From contig CADWAF010001251.1 of the NCBI GenBank assembly GCA_902984215.1, positions 113,781 through 177,780 on the forward strand: DNA of 64,000 nucleotides, read 5' to 3'. Below the pieces are notes generated by a model. It had not been told where the DNA came from. It saw only the letters and a list, made by a program, of their open reading frames with translations, and ran no database searches. The stretch comes from Willaertia magna (taxonomy: Eukaryota > Heterolobosea > Eutetramitea > Acrasida > Naegleriidae). The translations under genes and the position numbers were made by a program. Below, in pieces: positions 9,272-19,837 of this stretch (positions are counted from its first letter, which is position 1; the number at the start of each line of letters is the position of its first letter).

Positions 9272-10215
9272 TTATTTCAATAAATTGCTTACAAGGTCTT
9301 TAAAGCTAGGCAGGGAAAAGGTTGTATTGCCTGTGGTGTTTGTTGTTAGTTGTGGTTGTGTTACTGGACTGTTTTGTACATATAACCCAAAATTCATGTG
9401 AGGAGGGGACATTAAATTGTTTTGAGAATAATACCTGCTTATTCCTGGTTGTTGTGGGGGTATCAGAACAACTGAATTATTATTATAATAATTACTATTA
9501 TTTTGAATGCAATTAGGAGGTATCAGCGAATTCGTGTTATTAGGATTTGAAAAGTGAGAATTGTATATCATCGAGTTAGAATGGTCATCTTGTAATATAT
9601 TACTGTTACTATTATTATTCAAATTATAAGGATAATTATAATATTGTAAATTTGGAGAATATTGAGGAACATATTCTACTTCTTTTTTGATATTACTGTT
9701 ATGATTACTTTTTAGTTGAGGCATGTTATTACTATTGTTGGGTATTAGATTATCTGGTTGAAAAGAGTTTGTAGTGCTGCTTGCATTATCCGAGTTAGAT
9801 GAAGAAATATCTTCTTTTAACAAAGATTTCTTTGGTGGTCTTCCTCTCTTCTTGCCTGTTTCTAAATCTACACACTCAACACCTAACTTTGTACATCTAC
9901 TACATGGACGTTCATGTGAACATCTTTTCTTTGCTTGTCTGCAACCTTTACATGCCTTTATAAATAAATTTATTAAGATTAATGGAAAATGAAATATTTA
10001 ATGTAATTACTTACAATTTTATTTCTCTTGTGTTTCGTTGAATTTTTCTTTGTTTTCTTTTGTTTTGTTATTCCTGAAAAATCTAAACTGTTATCAACCA
10101 AAACAATAGTTGGAGCAATTGTTGAATGATTGTTATTATTACATGTATTGTTATTGCAGCAAGTAGCAGTGTTGAAATTATGACAAACACTTGGGGACAT
10201 GGAGTAAATAAACAA
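9272..10215 (-). CDS. Zn(II)2Cys6 (GAL4-type) transcription factor
   Basis: Two exons, complement(10015..10215) and complement(9272..9955), with a 59-nt phase-0 intron; 294 residues. Splicing places ACKGCRQAKKRC directly after a Lys-rich stretch. The six Cys follow C-x2-C-x6-C-x5-C-x2-C-x6-C (residues about 69, 72, 79, 85, 88, 95), the exact binuclear zinc cluster. An AT-hook-like KKRGRPPK follows. The remaining 180 residues are Asn/Gln/Ser/Pro-rich with no fungal-type middle homology region. This compact zinc-cluster plus RGRP form is known from amoeboid protists. It should bind DNA in the nucleus; target unknown. A second in-frame Met five codons in (10198-10200) is an alternative start. 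Confidence 0.85.
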
Positions 10216-10488
10216 TGAATAGTCTTTTTAATTGCTTTTTTTTGTGGGAATTGGTGGCTACTGGAAAGTACCGCCAAGTAGGCATGAACTACTTTTTTTG
10301 TTGTCGGTTAGCACCCGAATAAATCTTACGTCATTAAAACTTAAATCCGTAAATATAAAACTTTTGTAATTTAGTAAAGCGAATTGTTGATTTTGATGTA
10401 TTCTTCTGGCTATGGTAAGGCGGTTCTTTCAGTTTTTTATGTCCTTGTGAGGGATTTCTACAAAATTTTCTACGATTTCTAACAATTT

Positions 10489-11463
10489 CTAACAGTCTAT
10501 AAAGTCACCAACTGTTTTAATAAAATCTTTTGGGTTATCTACGTGAGTCCAGTGTCCTGCTTTATCTATGGTCTTTAGTGTGTGTTGAGGAAAGAAATGA
10601 TTTGTTGTTTCTTCGTATTTATCTGTTACATACATAGATTTAGATCCCCTCATCACCAATATATTGTCCTTATTGTATTGAACAGTAGGAAATAATTCAG
10701 CTAAATGATTTTCTTGTAATTTGAATGGAAATCCACCAATTTCGATCAAGTATTGTTCAATTATATCCAAATTACATCTCCATTTCCAACCAATTGCTTC
10801 AATATTTGAGTTACTATCTGTTGTTACCCTTGTTAGGTTCATTAATAAAAACCCTCTCACATCACTTGTTATTGTTCCATTGCTTAATTCTTTCAGTTGT
10901 CTATCTGCATCAGCCCTTGTTTTAATTTTACTTAAATTCATTTGTTTCATTGCCTTAACATGATTATGTATTGACCATCTATTATCCCTTGTATAATCAA
11001 CAGGAGAAATATCTACAACTATTGCTTTTTCAATTCTATTTAAAAAACTTGTATTATTATTTAATTTTTCTCTTAATAATAAATTCATTGTAGCCTTTCC
11101 AGACATTGAGTGACCAACTAAATTGACTTTCTCAATATTTAACTCGTCCATTAAGTTCATTATATCATCTGATAGGTCATCATAGGTCATACTATTTACA
11201 TGTTCACTTCTGCCATGATTTCTAACATCAAGTAAGAAAGCTCTTCTATTGTATTTAGACAACAAAGTGGAGCAATAAGTATTCATTAGTGAGATATAAT
11301 TTTGACTACTTCCTAATAAACCATGCATTAAAATTATTGGACTAGCTTCATATTTTTCTTTCATTCCTATTGTACTTATGTACTGTTCCTTTGTTAATAA
11401 GTTTCCGACCTTGTCAATTGTTAAATAAAACAACTCGTTCTTCTTTGCAACGCTTTTTAACAT
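10489..11463 (-). CDS. ABHD11: Alpha/beta hydrolase, ABHD11-like
   Basis: Single exon, 324 residues, ending in TAG. The oxyanion-hole motif MHGLLGSSQNY is near 46-56, the FLLDVRNHGRSEH block near 77-88, the nucleophile elbow GHSMSG has Ser near 119, and the catalytic His sits in AGHWTHVDNP near 304. This combination, and especially the DVRNHG(R/x)S block, is typical of mitochondrial ABHD11 hydrolases. A weak Lys-containing N-terminus (MLKSVAKKNE) could be a short presequence. The 273-nt stretch before the neighbouring zinc-cluster gene shows no gene. Confidence 0.8.
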   Translation of the reverse strand: MLKSVAKKNELFYLTIDKVGNLLTKEQYISTIGMKEKYEASPIILMHGLLGSSQNYISLMNTYCSTLLSKYNRRAFLLDVRNHGRSEHVNSMTYDDLSDDIMNLMDELNIEKVNLVGHSMSGKATMNLLLREKLNNNTSFLNRIEKAIVVDISPVDYTRDNRWSIHNHVKAMKQMNLSKIKTRADADRQLKELSNGTITSDVRGFLLMNLTRVTTDSNSNIEAIGWKWRCNLDIIEQYLIEIGGFPFKLQENHLAELFPTVQYNKDNILVMRGSKSMYVTDKYEETTNHFFPQHTLKTIDKAGHWTHVDNPKDFIKTVGDFIDC

Positions 11464-11623
11464 TTTTTAAAGACAATTTTTACAAAACAAGCCTTCAAAG
11501 ATGATGGCAATTTATTTTAGGCGGGATTCTTCCCTTCTTTTAAAAAAAATTGAATAAACAACAGAACATTACTCTATTGTTACTTTATGTCAATTAAAAG
11601 GTACAGTCATAATTAATACCAAA

Positions 11624-13495
11624 ATGAAAGAGGATATAGATACGAATGTAAAAAACGAAAATAAATTAATTATTCCAAAATCACCTAGTGTATCATTTAG
11701 AAAAGAAGTTAATGATTCAAATGATATAGTATTTACAAAAATATTAATGATTTACACAGGTGGTACAATTGGTATGAAGAAAAGTAATGAAGGATATGTT
11801 CCTGCAAAAGGTTATTTAAAAAAGAAATTATCACAATTGTCACAATTTAATGATGAAAAACATCGTAAAATTTATTTAAAATCTGTTGGAATTATAACAA
11901 ATGAAGATACTCCACAAACTGAACAAGTTAAATTAGAACAATGGTTTGCTACACCAAGAAGTGATGAAGGAACTGTTGCTTTATATCAGTTACTTGAATT
12001 TGATCCAATTTTAGATTCTAGTAATATGGGTAATTATTTTTAAAATTAAATATAAGTTTATTAATATTTATTAAATTGTAGGATATAAAGATTGGGTTAA
12101 AATTGCAGAATGTATTTCAGATCATTACAATTTATTTGATGTTGTAAGTTTTATATTAAGATATTATTAATTTACAAAAATATATTTTAAAAATAGTTTA
12201 TTGTTTTACATGGAACAGATACAATGTGTTATACATCATCTGCTTTAAGTTTTATGTTTAGAAATTTAGCAAAGTTTGTAATATTGACAGGAAGTCAAAT
12301 CCCAATTTCACAAACTAGAAATGATGGATTTGATAATTTATTAGGTGCAATAACAATTGCTAAACGTTTATATATTCCAGAAGTTTGTGTTTTCTTTCAT
12401 AATAAATTATTTAGAGGAAATAGATGTACAAAAGTAGATGCTTCTGATTTATCAGCATTTGACTGTCCAAATATTCAACCAATTGCTAAATTTGGTATAG
12501 AATTAGAGGTCAATTGGTCTTTAATTAGGAGACCACCATTAATGAATCAACAATTTAAACTTATTCCTATAACAAATAGTAATGTTGGAGTGTTAAGAAT
12601 ATTTCCTGGTATTAGTACACAAGTATTAGAGAATTTCTTTAGACCACCTGTAAGTGTTTAATAGACTAATTTTTTAATTTTTTTAAGATGGAAGGTGTAG
12701 TTTTATTGACATATGGTGCTGGAAATGTACCTTCTGTAAGAAAAGATTTTTTAGAGGCAATTAAAAAGGCATCTGATAGAGGTGTTGTAATAATCAATTG
12801 TACACAATGTCACAAAGGTACAGTAAGTGCAAGTTATAAAACAGGTTCTGTTTTATATGATGAATGTGGAGTAGTAAGTGGCAGTGATATGACAACTGAG
12901 GCTGCTGTAACAAAATTAAGTAAGTAGCTCAAACATGTTGAATTGTCTTTACCATTTTGTAAAGTGTATTTATTAAGCTGTGATTATGAACCTGAAGAAA
13001 TTAAAAGAATGATTACTGTAGATTTAAGAGGCGAATTAACTCCTCAACAAAAAGCTTCTAGATATTCACTTAGAGATCACGGATTTGTTTCAGCTGTTTG
13101 TAGAGCTTTAAATACTAATTCAAGTAATGCCGCAGAAACAGATGAAGTGACTAAAGCCTTACTTCCAGTTATTCTTCTAAGTGTTAGTGCAATTGGAGAT
13201 TTAGATGAAATGAATAGATTAGTTGAAGTTGACGGAGCAGATGTAAACGCATACGATTACGATAAAAGAACGGCACTTCATATAGCAGCTTCTGAAGGTC
13301 AATTAGAGATGACAAAATATTTAGTCAGTGTTGGTGCAAATATTAATGCTAGAGATAGGTAAGTAGTATTGTTTATTGTTTTGAGATAATAATGAATAAT
13401 AATATAGATGGGGACATACTCCTTATAGTGAGGCTAAAAGATTTGAACAATATGATGTAAAAGAATATTTAGAAAGTTTAGATGCTGAAGAATAA
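11624..13495 (+). CDS. ASPG: L-asparaginase with C-terminal ankyrin repeats (ASPG-like)
   Basis: Six exons: 11624..12029, 12082..12143, 12197..12649, 12688..12919, 12965..13358, 13408..13495; all junctions keep frame and give 544 residues. The first catalytic Thr lies in YTGGTIGM (about 44-51) and the second in HGTDTM (about 161-166). LTGSQIP and LLTYGAGNVPS are also asparaginase motifs. After GSDMTTEAA and VDLRGELTPQQ come ankyrin repeats (AYDYDKRTALHIAASEGQ, then WGHTPYSEA). Human ASPG has the same asparaginase-ankyrin order. It hydrolyses Asn to Asp and ammonia in the cytosol. Exon junctions were chosen from GTAAGT-like donors and family continuity. Its stop is 2 bases from the stop of the convergent PDI-like gene. 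Confidence 0.9.
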
Positions 13496-13497
13496 AA

Positions 13498-14058
13498 CTA
13501 TTTTCTTCTTTTCATTACAAAAGTCACAACCAAAAATAATACACAAATAATTATAATAATAGAATATAAACCAAATAATGACCTTGAAGTTTTTTCATTT
13601 CTTTCAATTGTAGTTGTTTCTACAATAGATGTTGGTTTATCATTACTTCCTGTTTTTTGATTTAAAAAATTAACAATATTATCAATAGTTCTACGTTGAT
13701 TAAAATCTTCTACTTTTCCATCTTTCTCTGGGGGAAACCATTTTAATGATGGATATGAATTTATAGAATATTTATTACAAATACTTGTCTGAACTACACA
13801 ATTAACTTTTGCTAATTGTATATCTTTATGGTTGTGATAAATTTCTCCTAATTTTGCCATCTCAGCTGCAAATACTTGACAGTGACCACACCACGGAGCA
13901 TAAAATTCAACAAATGTTCCTTTTATTCTATTTTCTATTAAATCAACATTATCTACATCTAACACTCCTTTCATTCCTTCTTCTGGGGATTTTGAAATAA
14001 TTCCATTAACAAAAAAAACAATTAAAAAAAAGTATCCTATCCATAGAATTTGTCTCAT
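13498..14058 (-). CDS. Membrane-anchored thioredoxin/PDI-family protein
   Basis: Single exon, 186 residues, stop TAG. A signal peptide is visible at 1-21 (ILWIGYFFLIVFFVNG). One thioredoxin domain follows, with the active site FYAPWCGHC (Cys near 57 and 60), the AKVNC strand, and a cis-Pro in SINSYPSLKWF. A Thr/Ser linker leads to a C-terminal transmembrane helix (YSIIIIICVLFLVVTFVM) and a basic KRRK tail. This is the single-domain, TMX-like layout of an ER oxidoreductase facing the lumen. Confidence 0.85.
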   Translation of the reverse strand: MRQILWIGYFFLIVFFVNGIISKSPEEGMKGVLDVDNVDLIENRIKGTFVEFYAPWCGHCQVFAAEMAKLGEIYHNHKDIQLAKVNCVVQTSICNKYSINSYPSLKWFPPEKDGKVEDFNQRRTIDNIVNFLNQKTGSNDKPTSIVETTTIERNEKTSRSLFGLYSIIIIICVLFLVVTFVMKRRK

Positions 14059-14131
14059 TTTTTTTGTAAAATATTAAGTTAATTCTGAATTTGCAAATTC
14101 GGAACTCTCAATTAACTTCATTCAAAAAAAA

Positions 14132-16567
14132 ATGTCATCCAGTGAAAATCCATTTATTAATCTTCCAGATGAAGTGATCCATTTGATTGCAAGTTTTTTA
14201 ATTGACAACTTTTCGTTAGACTCCACTTGTAGAAAGAGAATTAATTCTTTAGAACCTTTATCTCTTAATTCAAGTAAAAAAACTTATTACTATTATTATT
14301 ACCGCCGCTCAACAGAAAAATTGCCATTTTCTCAACCAACACCAATTTCAAGTTCTTTTATTTATTTTCATTTAATTGGAAGACTTTCAAAAAGTCTTTA
14401 TATCAGAATGCATCAACCAATGTTTTGGCGGGAACATGTTTTTCCAATATTACTGAAAAATAATGCACTTTTACAGATTGAAGAAGAACATTTAAATGAT
14501 AATAAGAATAATAAGGCTTGTAATAAGGAGGAGAATAACATAATTGGGAACAACAATAAAGAAATAGAAAATGAAGAAGAACAAAAAGAAGATGAGGGAA
14601 TATTACAAAATGTTTCATTCTTAATGAATTATTGTAATTTTCCAAAATTATTAATTAAAGGATTCTATCACGTCAAATTTTTACGTCATTTATTTAAACA
14701 ATTTGAAAATACATTAAATAACTATTCAATGAATCATTTAAAAGTTTTGAATATAAATATTGAAACATTTATCGTTAGTGAAATTATTCCAAACATAATC
14801 AACAATTGTAATGTTTTAGAAAATTTAACAATTTATTCCAAAAAGTTTAAATGGGATCATTATAAATTCAACAATGTTGTCCTAAAACAATTAAATTCTT
14901 TGAAACACTTTGAGTATCATATTTTAGAATCAAAAAATAATTTGTTTGATAATTTTTTTATTAGAACCATAAATGATTTTTACAATTTATTAATACCATT
15001 TATTCCAAATTTAAATTATATTCATGTTCCTATAATTAGCCCAGCACTCATGATTAGTTTATCAATTTATTGTAAACAATTAGAAAGTATGGTATGTGGT
15101 GGGATTGTTTATTTAAGTGATAAATTAACATTAGATAAAAATTTAATTGAAACCATTTACAATAATAATTTAACAAATTTAAAAGTATTTGTTTTAAAAA
15201 ACATTTCTCAATGTAATTGGTACGATGCACAATCATTCCACATTATTGAATTGATTGCATCATTATGTGAATTATATCAAAATACTTTACAAACATTAAT
15301 AATAACATCTCAAGTTGAATGTATAAATGAACCTTTCCAAACAAATTTACCTAAAACATTGAAATATTTAAATTTAGCATTTCCAGATATTAGTAATATT
15401 GAGTTTGTTAATTCAATGTTTGAAAATAATTATTATAATTTAGAAACAATAATATTGGAAAAAAAAAGCTTCTGTTTTAAAATAAAGGAACTAAATAAGT
15501 TAACTAAATTAAAAAATTTAAAGTTGCGTGTAACCAATATAAATGATTTTATAAAAGATTTGGTGAAATTAAAACCAAATATTCCATTAGAGAAGATTGA
15601 ATTGCTTACAGATAATCAAGTTTTTGATAGTGAAAATTTAATTGAACTTTTAAATAATTATCATACAGTTAAACATTTAAGTGTTTATTCTTGTGATAAA
15701 GAACAAATTAAGGAAAGAGACATTCCAAAATTATTATCATATAATAATTTAAGCAGTTTTCATAATTTTGATATTGAATCAGTACTAATTCGTTCTTATT
15801 TTATTCCATACTATTATTGGAAAGATATTTCATTAAATAGTCAATTATTTAAACATTTGAATGAAATATCTATTATGATTTATCGTTTTAATTTACCTCA
15901 ACTAATTACAAATATAGATAATGTTACTGTATTAAATTTATTTATAATGGAATCTGACAAGGATAAAAGTATTAAGATAATTGATAATTTAGAATTATTG
16001 GTATTAGTAACTAATTTTTGTAAAAAATTACAATTTTTAACGATTAATAGTGAGTTTTACACAAGTAACGATAAACAATTAATTGATAGTGAATTTAAAT
16101 TATTTGGTAATCCCCTTTCTTTACAACATTTTTCATTTACACATTTGTCATCATCCTTAAGTGAAGGTAACGAAGATAATAGACTAACAGCTTATTTAAA
16201 AACATTATCAATGTGTTATATTTTATTTAGAACATCTTTAGAAAATTCAATTAGTGAAGCATCGTATTTTGTTACTTCAATTGACGAAATATGTGACAAT
16301 TATGATTTAAATACTATTACCGAAACAGAAATATTTGAAAATCTCGTAATGCACAATTTTTCTATTATTATAAATAATTACTTTACAAACGAATTAGATA
16401 TTGATACCATTAGAAATGAATTCAAAAATACGTTTGTGGATAGAACAATTGAATTGAAAGAAAATAGTAGTAAATTGAAAAGAACGACATTGTTGAGTCC
16501 AGTATTCAAGGAAATAAGGGGTCACATCAATGAAGCTAGAATGCAAGAAACTTTCAATTTGTTTTAA
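14132..16567 (+). CDS. F-box/LRR-like protein, copy 1 of tandem pair
   Basis: Single exon, 811 residues. An F-box-like segment starts at residue 9 (INLPDEVIHLIASFL) and continues through FHLIGRLSKSLYIRMHQPMFWREH. The long C-terminal part is Leu/Asn-rich with irregular repeated units of the kind LNSLKHFEYH, LTNLKVFVLKN, LKYLNLAF and LKNLKLRV, consistent with degenerate leucine-rich repeats. Such proteins usually serve as substrate adaptors of SCF ubiquitin ligases. A short Tyr run (about 51-56) and an acidic Asn-rich insert (about 120-155) vary between the copies. The neighbouring 16722-19163 gene is a clear paralogue. Confidence 0.7.
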   Translation: MSSSENPFINLPDEVIHLIASFLIDNFSLDSTCRKRINSLEPLSLNSSKKTYYYYYYRRSTEKLPFSQPTPISSSFIYFHLIGRLSKSLYIRMHQPMFWREHVFPILLKNNALLQIEEEHLNDNKNNKACNKEENNIIGNNNKEIENEEEQKEDEGILQNVSFLMNYCNFPKLLIKGFYHVKFLRHLFKQFENTLNNYSMNHLKVLNINIETFIVSEIIPNIINNCNVLENLTIYSKKFKWDHYKFNNVVLKQLNSLKHFEYHILESKNNLFDNFFIRTINDFYNLLIPFIPNLNYIHVPIISPALMISLSIYCKQLESMVCGGIVYLSDKLTLDKNLIETIYNNNLTNLKVFVLKNISQCNWYDAQSFHIIELIASLCELYQNTLQTLIITSQVECINEPFQTNLPKTLKYLNLAFPDISNIEFVNSMFENNYYNLETIILEKKSFCFKIKELNKLTKLKNLKLRVTNINDFIKDLVKLKPNIPLEKIELLTDNQVFDSENLIELLNNYHTVKHLSVYSCDKEQIKERDIPKLLSYNNLSSFHNFDIESVLIRSYFIPYYYWKDISLNSQLFKHLNEISIMIYRFNLPQLITNIDNVTVLNLFIMESDKDKSIKIIDNLELLVLVTNFCKKLQFLTINSEFYTSNDKQLIDSEFKLFGNPLSLQHFSFTHLSSSLSEGNEDNRLTAYLKTLSMCYILFRTSLENSISEASYFVTSIDEICDNYDLNTITETEIFENLVMHNFSIIINNYFTNELDIDTIRNEFKNTFVDRTIELKENSSKLKRTTLLSPVFKEIRGHINEARMQETFNLF

Positions 16568-16721
16568 AACATTTATTGCATGAAACGTTTTTTGATAAAA
16601 TTTTTAGAATGCAATACCAACTTATACAAAGTAAATAAGCTTATTAGCCAATAAAAATCACCGTTATATCTTTTGTAAACTGTCAATTCTGCGTTTTCTC
16701 AATTAACTTCATTCAAAAAAA

Positions 16722-19163
16722 ATGTCATCCAGTGAAAATCCATTTATTAATCTTCCAGATGAAGTGATCCATTTGATTGCAAGTTTTTTAATTGACAACT
16801 TTTCGTTAGACTCCACTTATAGAAAAAGAATTAATTCTTTAGAACCTTTATCTTTTAATTCAACCACCGCAAAAAAAACTTATAACCAAAGACAATTTCC
16901 ACAGTCACCATTTTCTCAACCAACACCAATTTCAAGTTCTTTTATTTATTTTCATTTAATTGGAAGACTTTCAAAAAGTCTTTATATCAGAATGCATCAA
17001 CCAATGTTTTGGCGGGAACATGTTTTTCCAATTTTACTGAAAAATAATGCACTTTTACAGATTGAAGAAGAACATTTGAATGATAATAAGAATAATAAGG
17101 CTTGTAATAAAGAACAACTTAATGTAGTTGAGGATGATAATGAAAAAGATGATGATGAGGGAATATTACAAAATGTTTCATTCTTAATGAACTATTGTAA
17201 ATTTCCAAAATTATTAATTAAAGGATTCTATCATATTAAATTTTTACGCCATTTATTTAAACAATTTGAAAATACATTAAATAACTATTCAATGAATCAT
17301 TTAAAAGTTTTGAATATAAATATTGAAACATTTATAGTTAATGAAATTATTCCAAACATATTCAACAATTGTAATGTTTTAGAAAATTTAATAATTTATT
17401 CAAATAGGGTGAGATGGGATAAAGATAAATTTAAAACTAGTATAAAAAACCAAAGTTTAAATTCTTTAAAACAATTTGAATATCACCTTATGATATTAAA
17501 TCAAAATAGTATATTTGATGACGGTTACGATAGAGAAATTTTTGAATTTTACAATTTATTAATACCATTTATTCCAAATTTAAATTATATTCATATTCCT
17601 ATAATTAACTCTGAAATTATGGTCAATCTATCAATTTATTGTAAACAATTAGAAAGTATGGTTCTTGGTGGAAGAGTTTATTCAACAGAAAACTTGGCAT
17701 TCGATAAAAATTTGATTGAAACCATTTACAATAATAATTTAACAAATTTAAAAGTATTTGTTTTAAAAGATATATATGTTAGAAATTATGATTTAAAATC
17801 TTTCAATTTTAAAGAAACGTTCACATCATTATGTGAATTATATCAAAATACTTTACAAACAATAGTTATGACATCTGTAGTTGAAAGGGATGAAAGCACT
17901 TATTTTTCAGAATTAACACAACAAGTATATTTACCTAAAAAATTAAAACATTTAAATTTAACATTTTATGACCAAAATAATTATGATTTTATTAAATCTA
18001 TGATTAAAAAAGAAAATGAATTAGAAAATCTTATTTTAGACATAAAATGTTTAGATTTTACAATTAATGAATTAAATAAATTAACTAAATTAAAATATTT
18101 AAAACTAAAAACGTTAACAATGAACCAATTTATTAAAGATATGGTACAATTAAAACCAAATATTCCTTTCTTAGAAAGAATTGAACTACAATTAAAGAAT
18201 AATATACAATTTAATAGTGAAAATTTAATTGAACTTTTAAATAATTATAATACTATAAAACATTTAGGTATTTATTCATATAGTAATGAACAAATTAAGG
18301 AAAGTGATATTACAAAATTATTATTATATAATAATTTAAAAACTTTTCATACATTTGATGTTGAGCAATCAATGAATACTGTTTATTATTTTAATTTCTA
18401 TTATTGGAAAGATATTTCATTAAATAATCAATTGTTTAAACATTTAAATGAAATATCTATTGTTATATGCCGTTCTAATTTACCTCAATTAATTACAAAT
18501 ATAGATAATATTACTGTATTAAATTTAAAGATATTAGAGTTTAAAAATGGAGAAGATAAAAGTATTAAGATAATTGATAATTTAGAATTATTGGTATTAA
18601 TCTCTAATTTTTGTAAAAAATTACAATCTTTAACGATTAATAGTATTTTTTACACAAGTAATGATAAACAATTAATTGATAGTGAATTTAAATTATTTGG
18701 TAATCCCCTTTCTTTACAACATTTTTCATTTACATATTCCACATCATTTGCACTTCCTGAGAACAATTTAGATAAAGACTTAATAGCTTACTTAAAAACA
18801 TTATCAATGTGTTATATTTTATTTGGAACATCTTTAGATAATTCAATTACCAGCCCATTGCGTTATGCCACAAATAATATTGGCAAGATATGTGACAATT
18901 ATGATTTATTGAGTGTTTCCGAAACAGAAGTATTTGAAAATCTTGTGATGGACACTTTTTCTGCTATTGTGAATTCTTACTTTACAAAAGATTTTGATGT
19001 TGCAGCCATTAGAAATGAATTTAAAAGTATTTTCGTGGATAAAACAGTAGAATTGAAAGAAAACAACAAATTGAAGAGATTAACTCTATTATCTCCTTTC
19101 TTCAAGGAAATAAGGGCTCAAGTAAGCGATGCCAAACTGCAAGAGAATTTCAATTTCTTCTAA
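16722..19163 (+). CDS. F-box/LRR-like protein, copy 2 of tandem pair
   Basis: Single exon, 813 residues, same layout as copy 1: F-box-like INLPDEVIHLIASFL at residue 9, the MFWREHVFPILLKNN segment, then irregular Leu/Asn-rich repeats. The N-terminal 45 residues differ from copy 1 by only a few positions. The Tyr-rich run of copy 1 is replaced here by Thr/Lys/Gln-rich sequence, and the acidic insert differs. Ligand-facing repeats (about 230-520) differ most, as expected if the copies recognise different substrates. The frame is intact in both, so neither looks like a pseudogene. The F-box assignment rests on motif reading only. Confidence 0.7.
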   Translation: MSSSENPFINLPDEVIHLIASFLIDNFSLDSTYRKRINSLEPLSFNSTTAKKTYNQRQFPQSPFSQPTPISSSFIYFHLIGRLSKSLYIRMHQPMFWREHVFPILLKNNALLQIEEEHLNDNKNNKACNKEQLNVVEDDNEKDDDEGILQNVSFLMNYCKFPKLLIKGFYHIKFLRHLFKQFENTLNNYSMNHLKVLNINIETFIVNEIIPNIFNNCNVLENLIIYSNRVRWDKDKFKTSIKNQSLNSLKQFEYHLMILNQNSIFDDGYDREIFEFYNLLIPFIPNLNYIHIPIINSEIMVNLSIYCKQLESMVLGGRVYSTENLAFDKNLIETIYNNNLTNLKVFVLKDIYVRNYDLKSFNFKETFTSLCELYQNTLQTIVMTSVVERDESTYFSELTQQVYLPKKLKHLNLTFYDQNNYDFIKSMIKKENELENLILDIKCLDFTINELNKLTKLKYLKLKTLTMNQFIKDMVQLKPNIPFLERIELQLKNNIQFNSENLIELLNNYNTIKHLGIYSYSNEQIKESDITKLLLYNNLKTFHTFDVEQSMNTVYYFNFYYWKDISLNNQLFKHLNEISIVICRSNLPQLITNIDNITVLNLKILEFKNGEDKSIKIIDNLELLVLISNFCKKLQSLTINSIFYTSNDKQLIDSEFKLFGNPLSLQHFSFTYSTSFALPENNLDKDLIAYLKTLSMCYILFGTSLDNSITSPLRYATNNIGKICDNYDLLSVSETEVFENLVMDTFSAIVNSYFTKDFDVAAIRNEFKSIFVDKTVELKENNKLKRLTLLSPFFKEIRAQVSDAKLQENFNFF

Positions 19164-19341
19164 ACTTTAGTTCTGTGAAAAGCTAAAAAATTAGGCATAT
19201 CTAAAACTTTATGCAATGACTAGAATTAATTTCAGCAACAAATAAATCGGAATGTGTTACATTATTATTTTTATATAAAGTTTTTTATTCGGGGATTTCT
19301 TCTGATTGAGAGGAAAAATTTTATACATATAATTAAAAAGC

Positions 19342-19743
19342 TTATTTCTTTGATGCACCCAAAGCCTTGGTCTTTTCCTTTCCACGGAATTTCTTTGCTC
19401 TGTTCTTCTTTTCTTTCTTTAATCTTCTTCCGTCTTTCTTAACTTCAACAATCTTGTTTCTAGCTAATCTGAACTTTGGTTCAATCTTCTTAGCATCAGT
19501 TAAAGTATCATAGATTGCACAGAATCCAGTTGTTTTACCACCACCGAATTTTGTCTTGAAACCAGTTAAGAAAATTTTTTGTTGATCGGTAACTTTATAG
19601 ACTTCACTTAACTTTTCTTTTAATTGAGCACCAGAAAGTTGTGCTTGACCTGGATGGAGGATATCAACAACAAATTGCTTTCTAGCTAATAATCTGTTTG
19701 TGAAGTATTTTCTAGTTTTGATGGTGACTTTTCCCTTTGTCAT
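19342..19743 (-). CDS. RPS24: 40S ribosomal protein eS24
   Basis: Single exon, 133 residues, the normal family length. Recognised from VTIKTRKYFTNRLLARKQFVVDILHPGQA at the N-terminus, the core FKTKFGGGKTTGFCAIYD, and the basic C-terminal tail. Part of the small ribosomal subunit. No intron is evident. It is tail-to-tail with the F-box/LRR copy 2 and tandem with the bromodomain gene upstream. Confidence 0.95.
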   Translation of the reverse strand: MTKGKVTIKTRKYFTNRLLARKQFVVDILHPGQAQLSGAQLKEKLSEVYKVTDQQKIFLTGFKTKFGGGKTTGFCAIYDTLTDAKKIEPKFRLARNKIVEVKKDGRRLKKEKKNRAKKFRGKEKTKALGASKK

Positions 19744-19837
19744 GTTTTGGCGATGGTGTTGGATGTATTTTTTTTCAACAAAAACATTAAATTTTTTGAA
19801 TAATCAACCACCTTGTATAGTTTACAACAATTCATTT

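Larger units (their letters stand above)
14106..19163 (+). repeat. Tandem gene duplication
   Basis: The two F-box/LRR-like genes share near-identical DNA from about 20 bases before the start codon (CTCAATTAACTTCATTC plus an A-run) through most of the first 150 codons, and again near TAGTGAATTTAAATTATTTGG toward the 3' end. The middle LRR-like part has diverged in sequence and length. About 150 bases of unrelated sequence separate the stop of copy one from the start of copy two. Confidence 0.85.
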
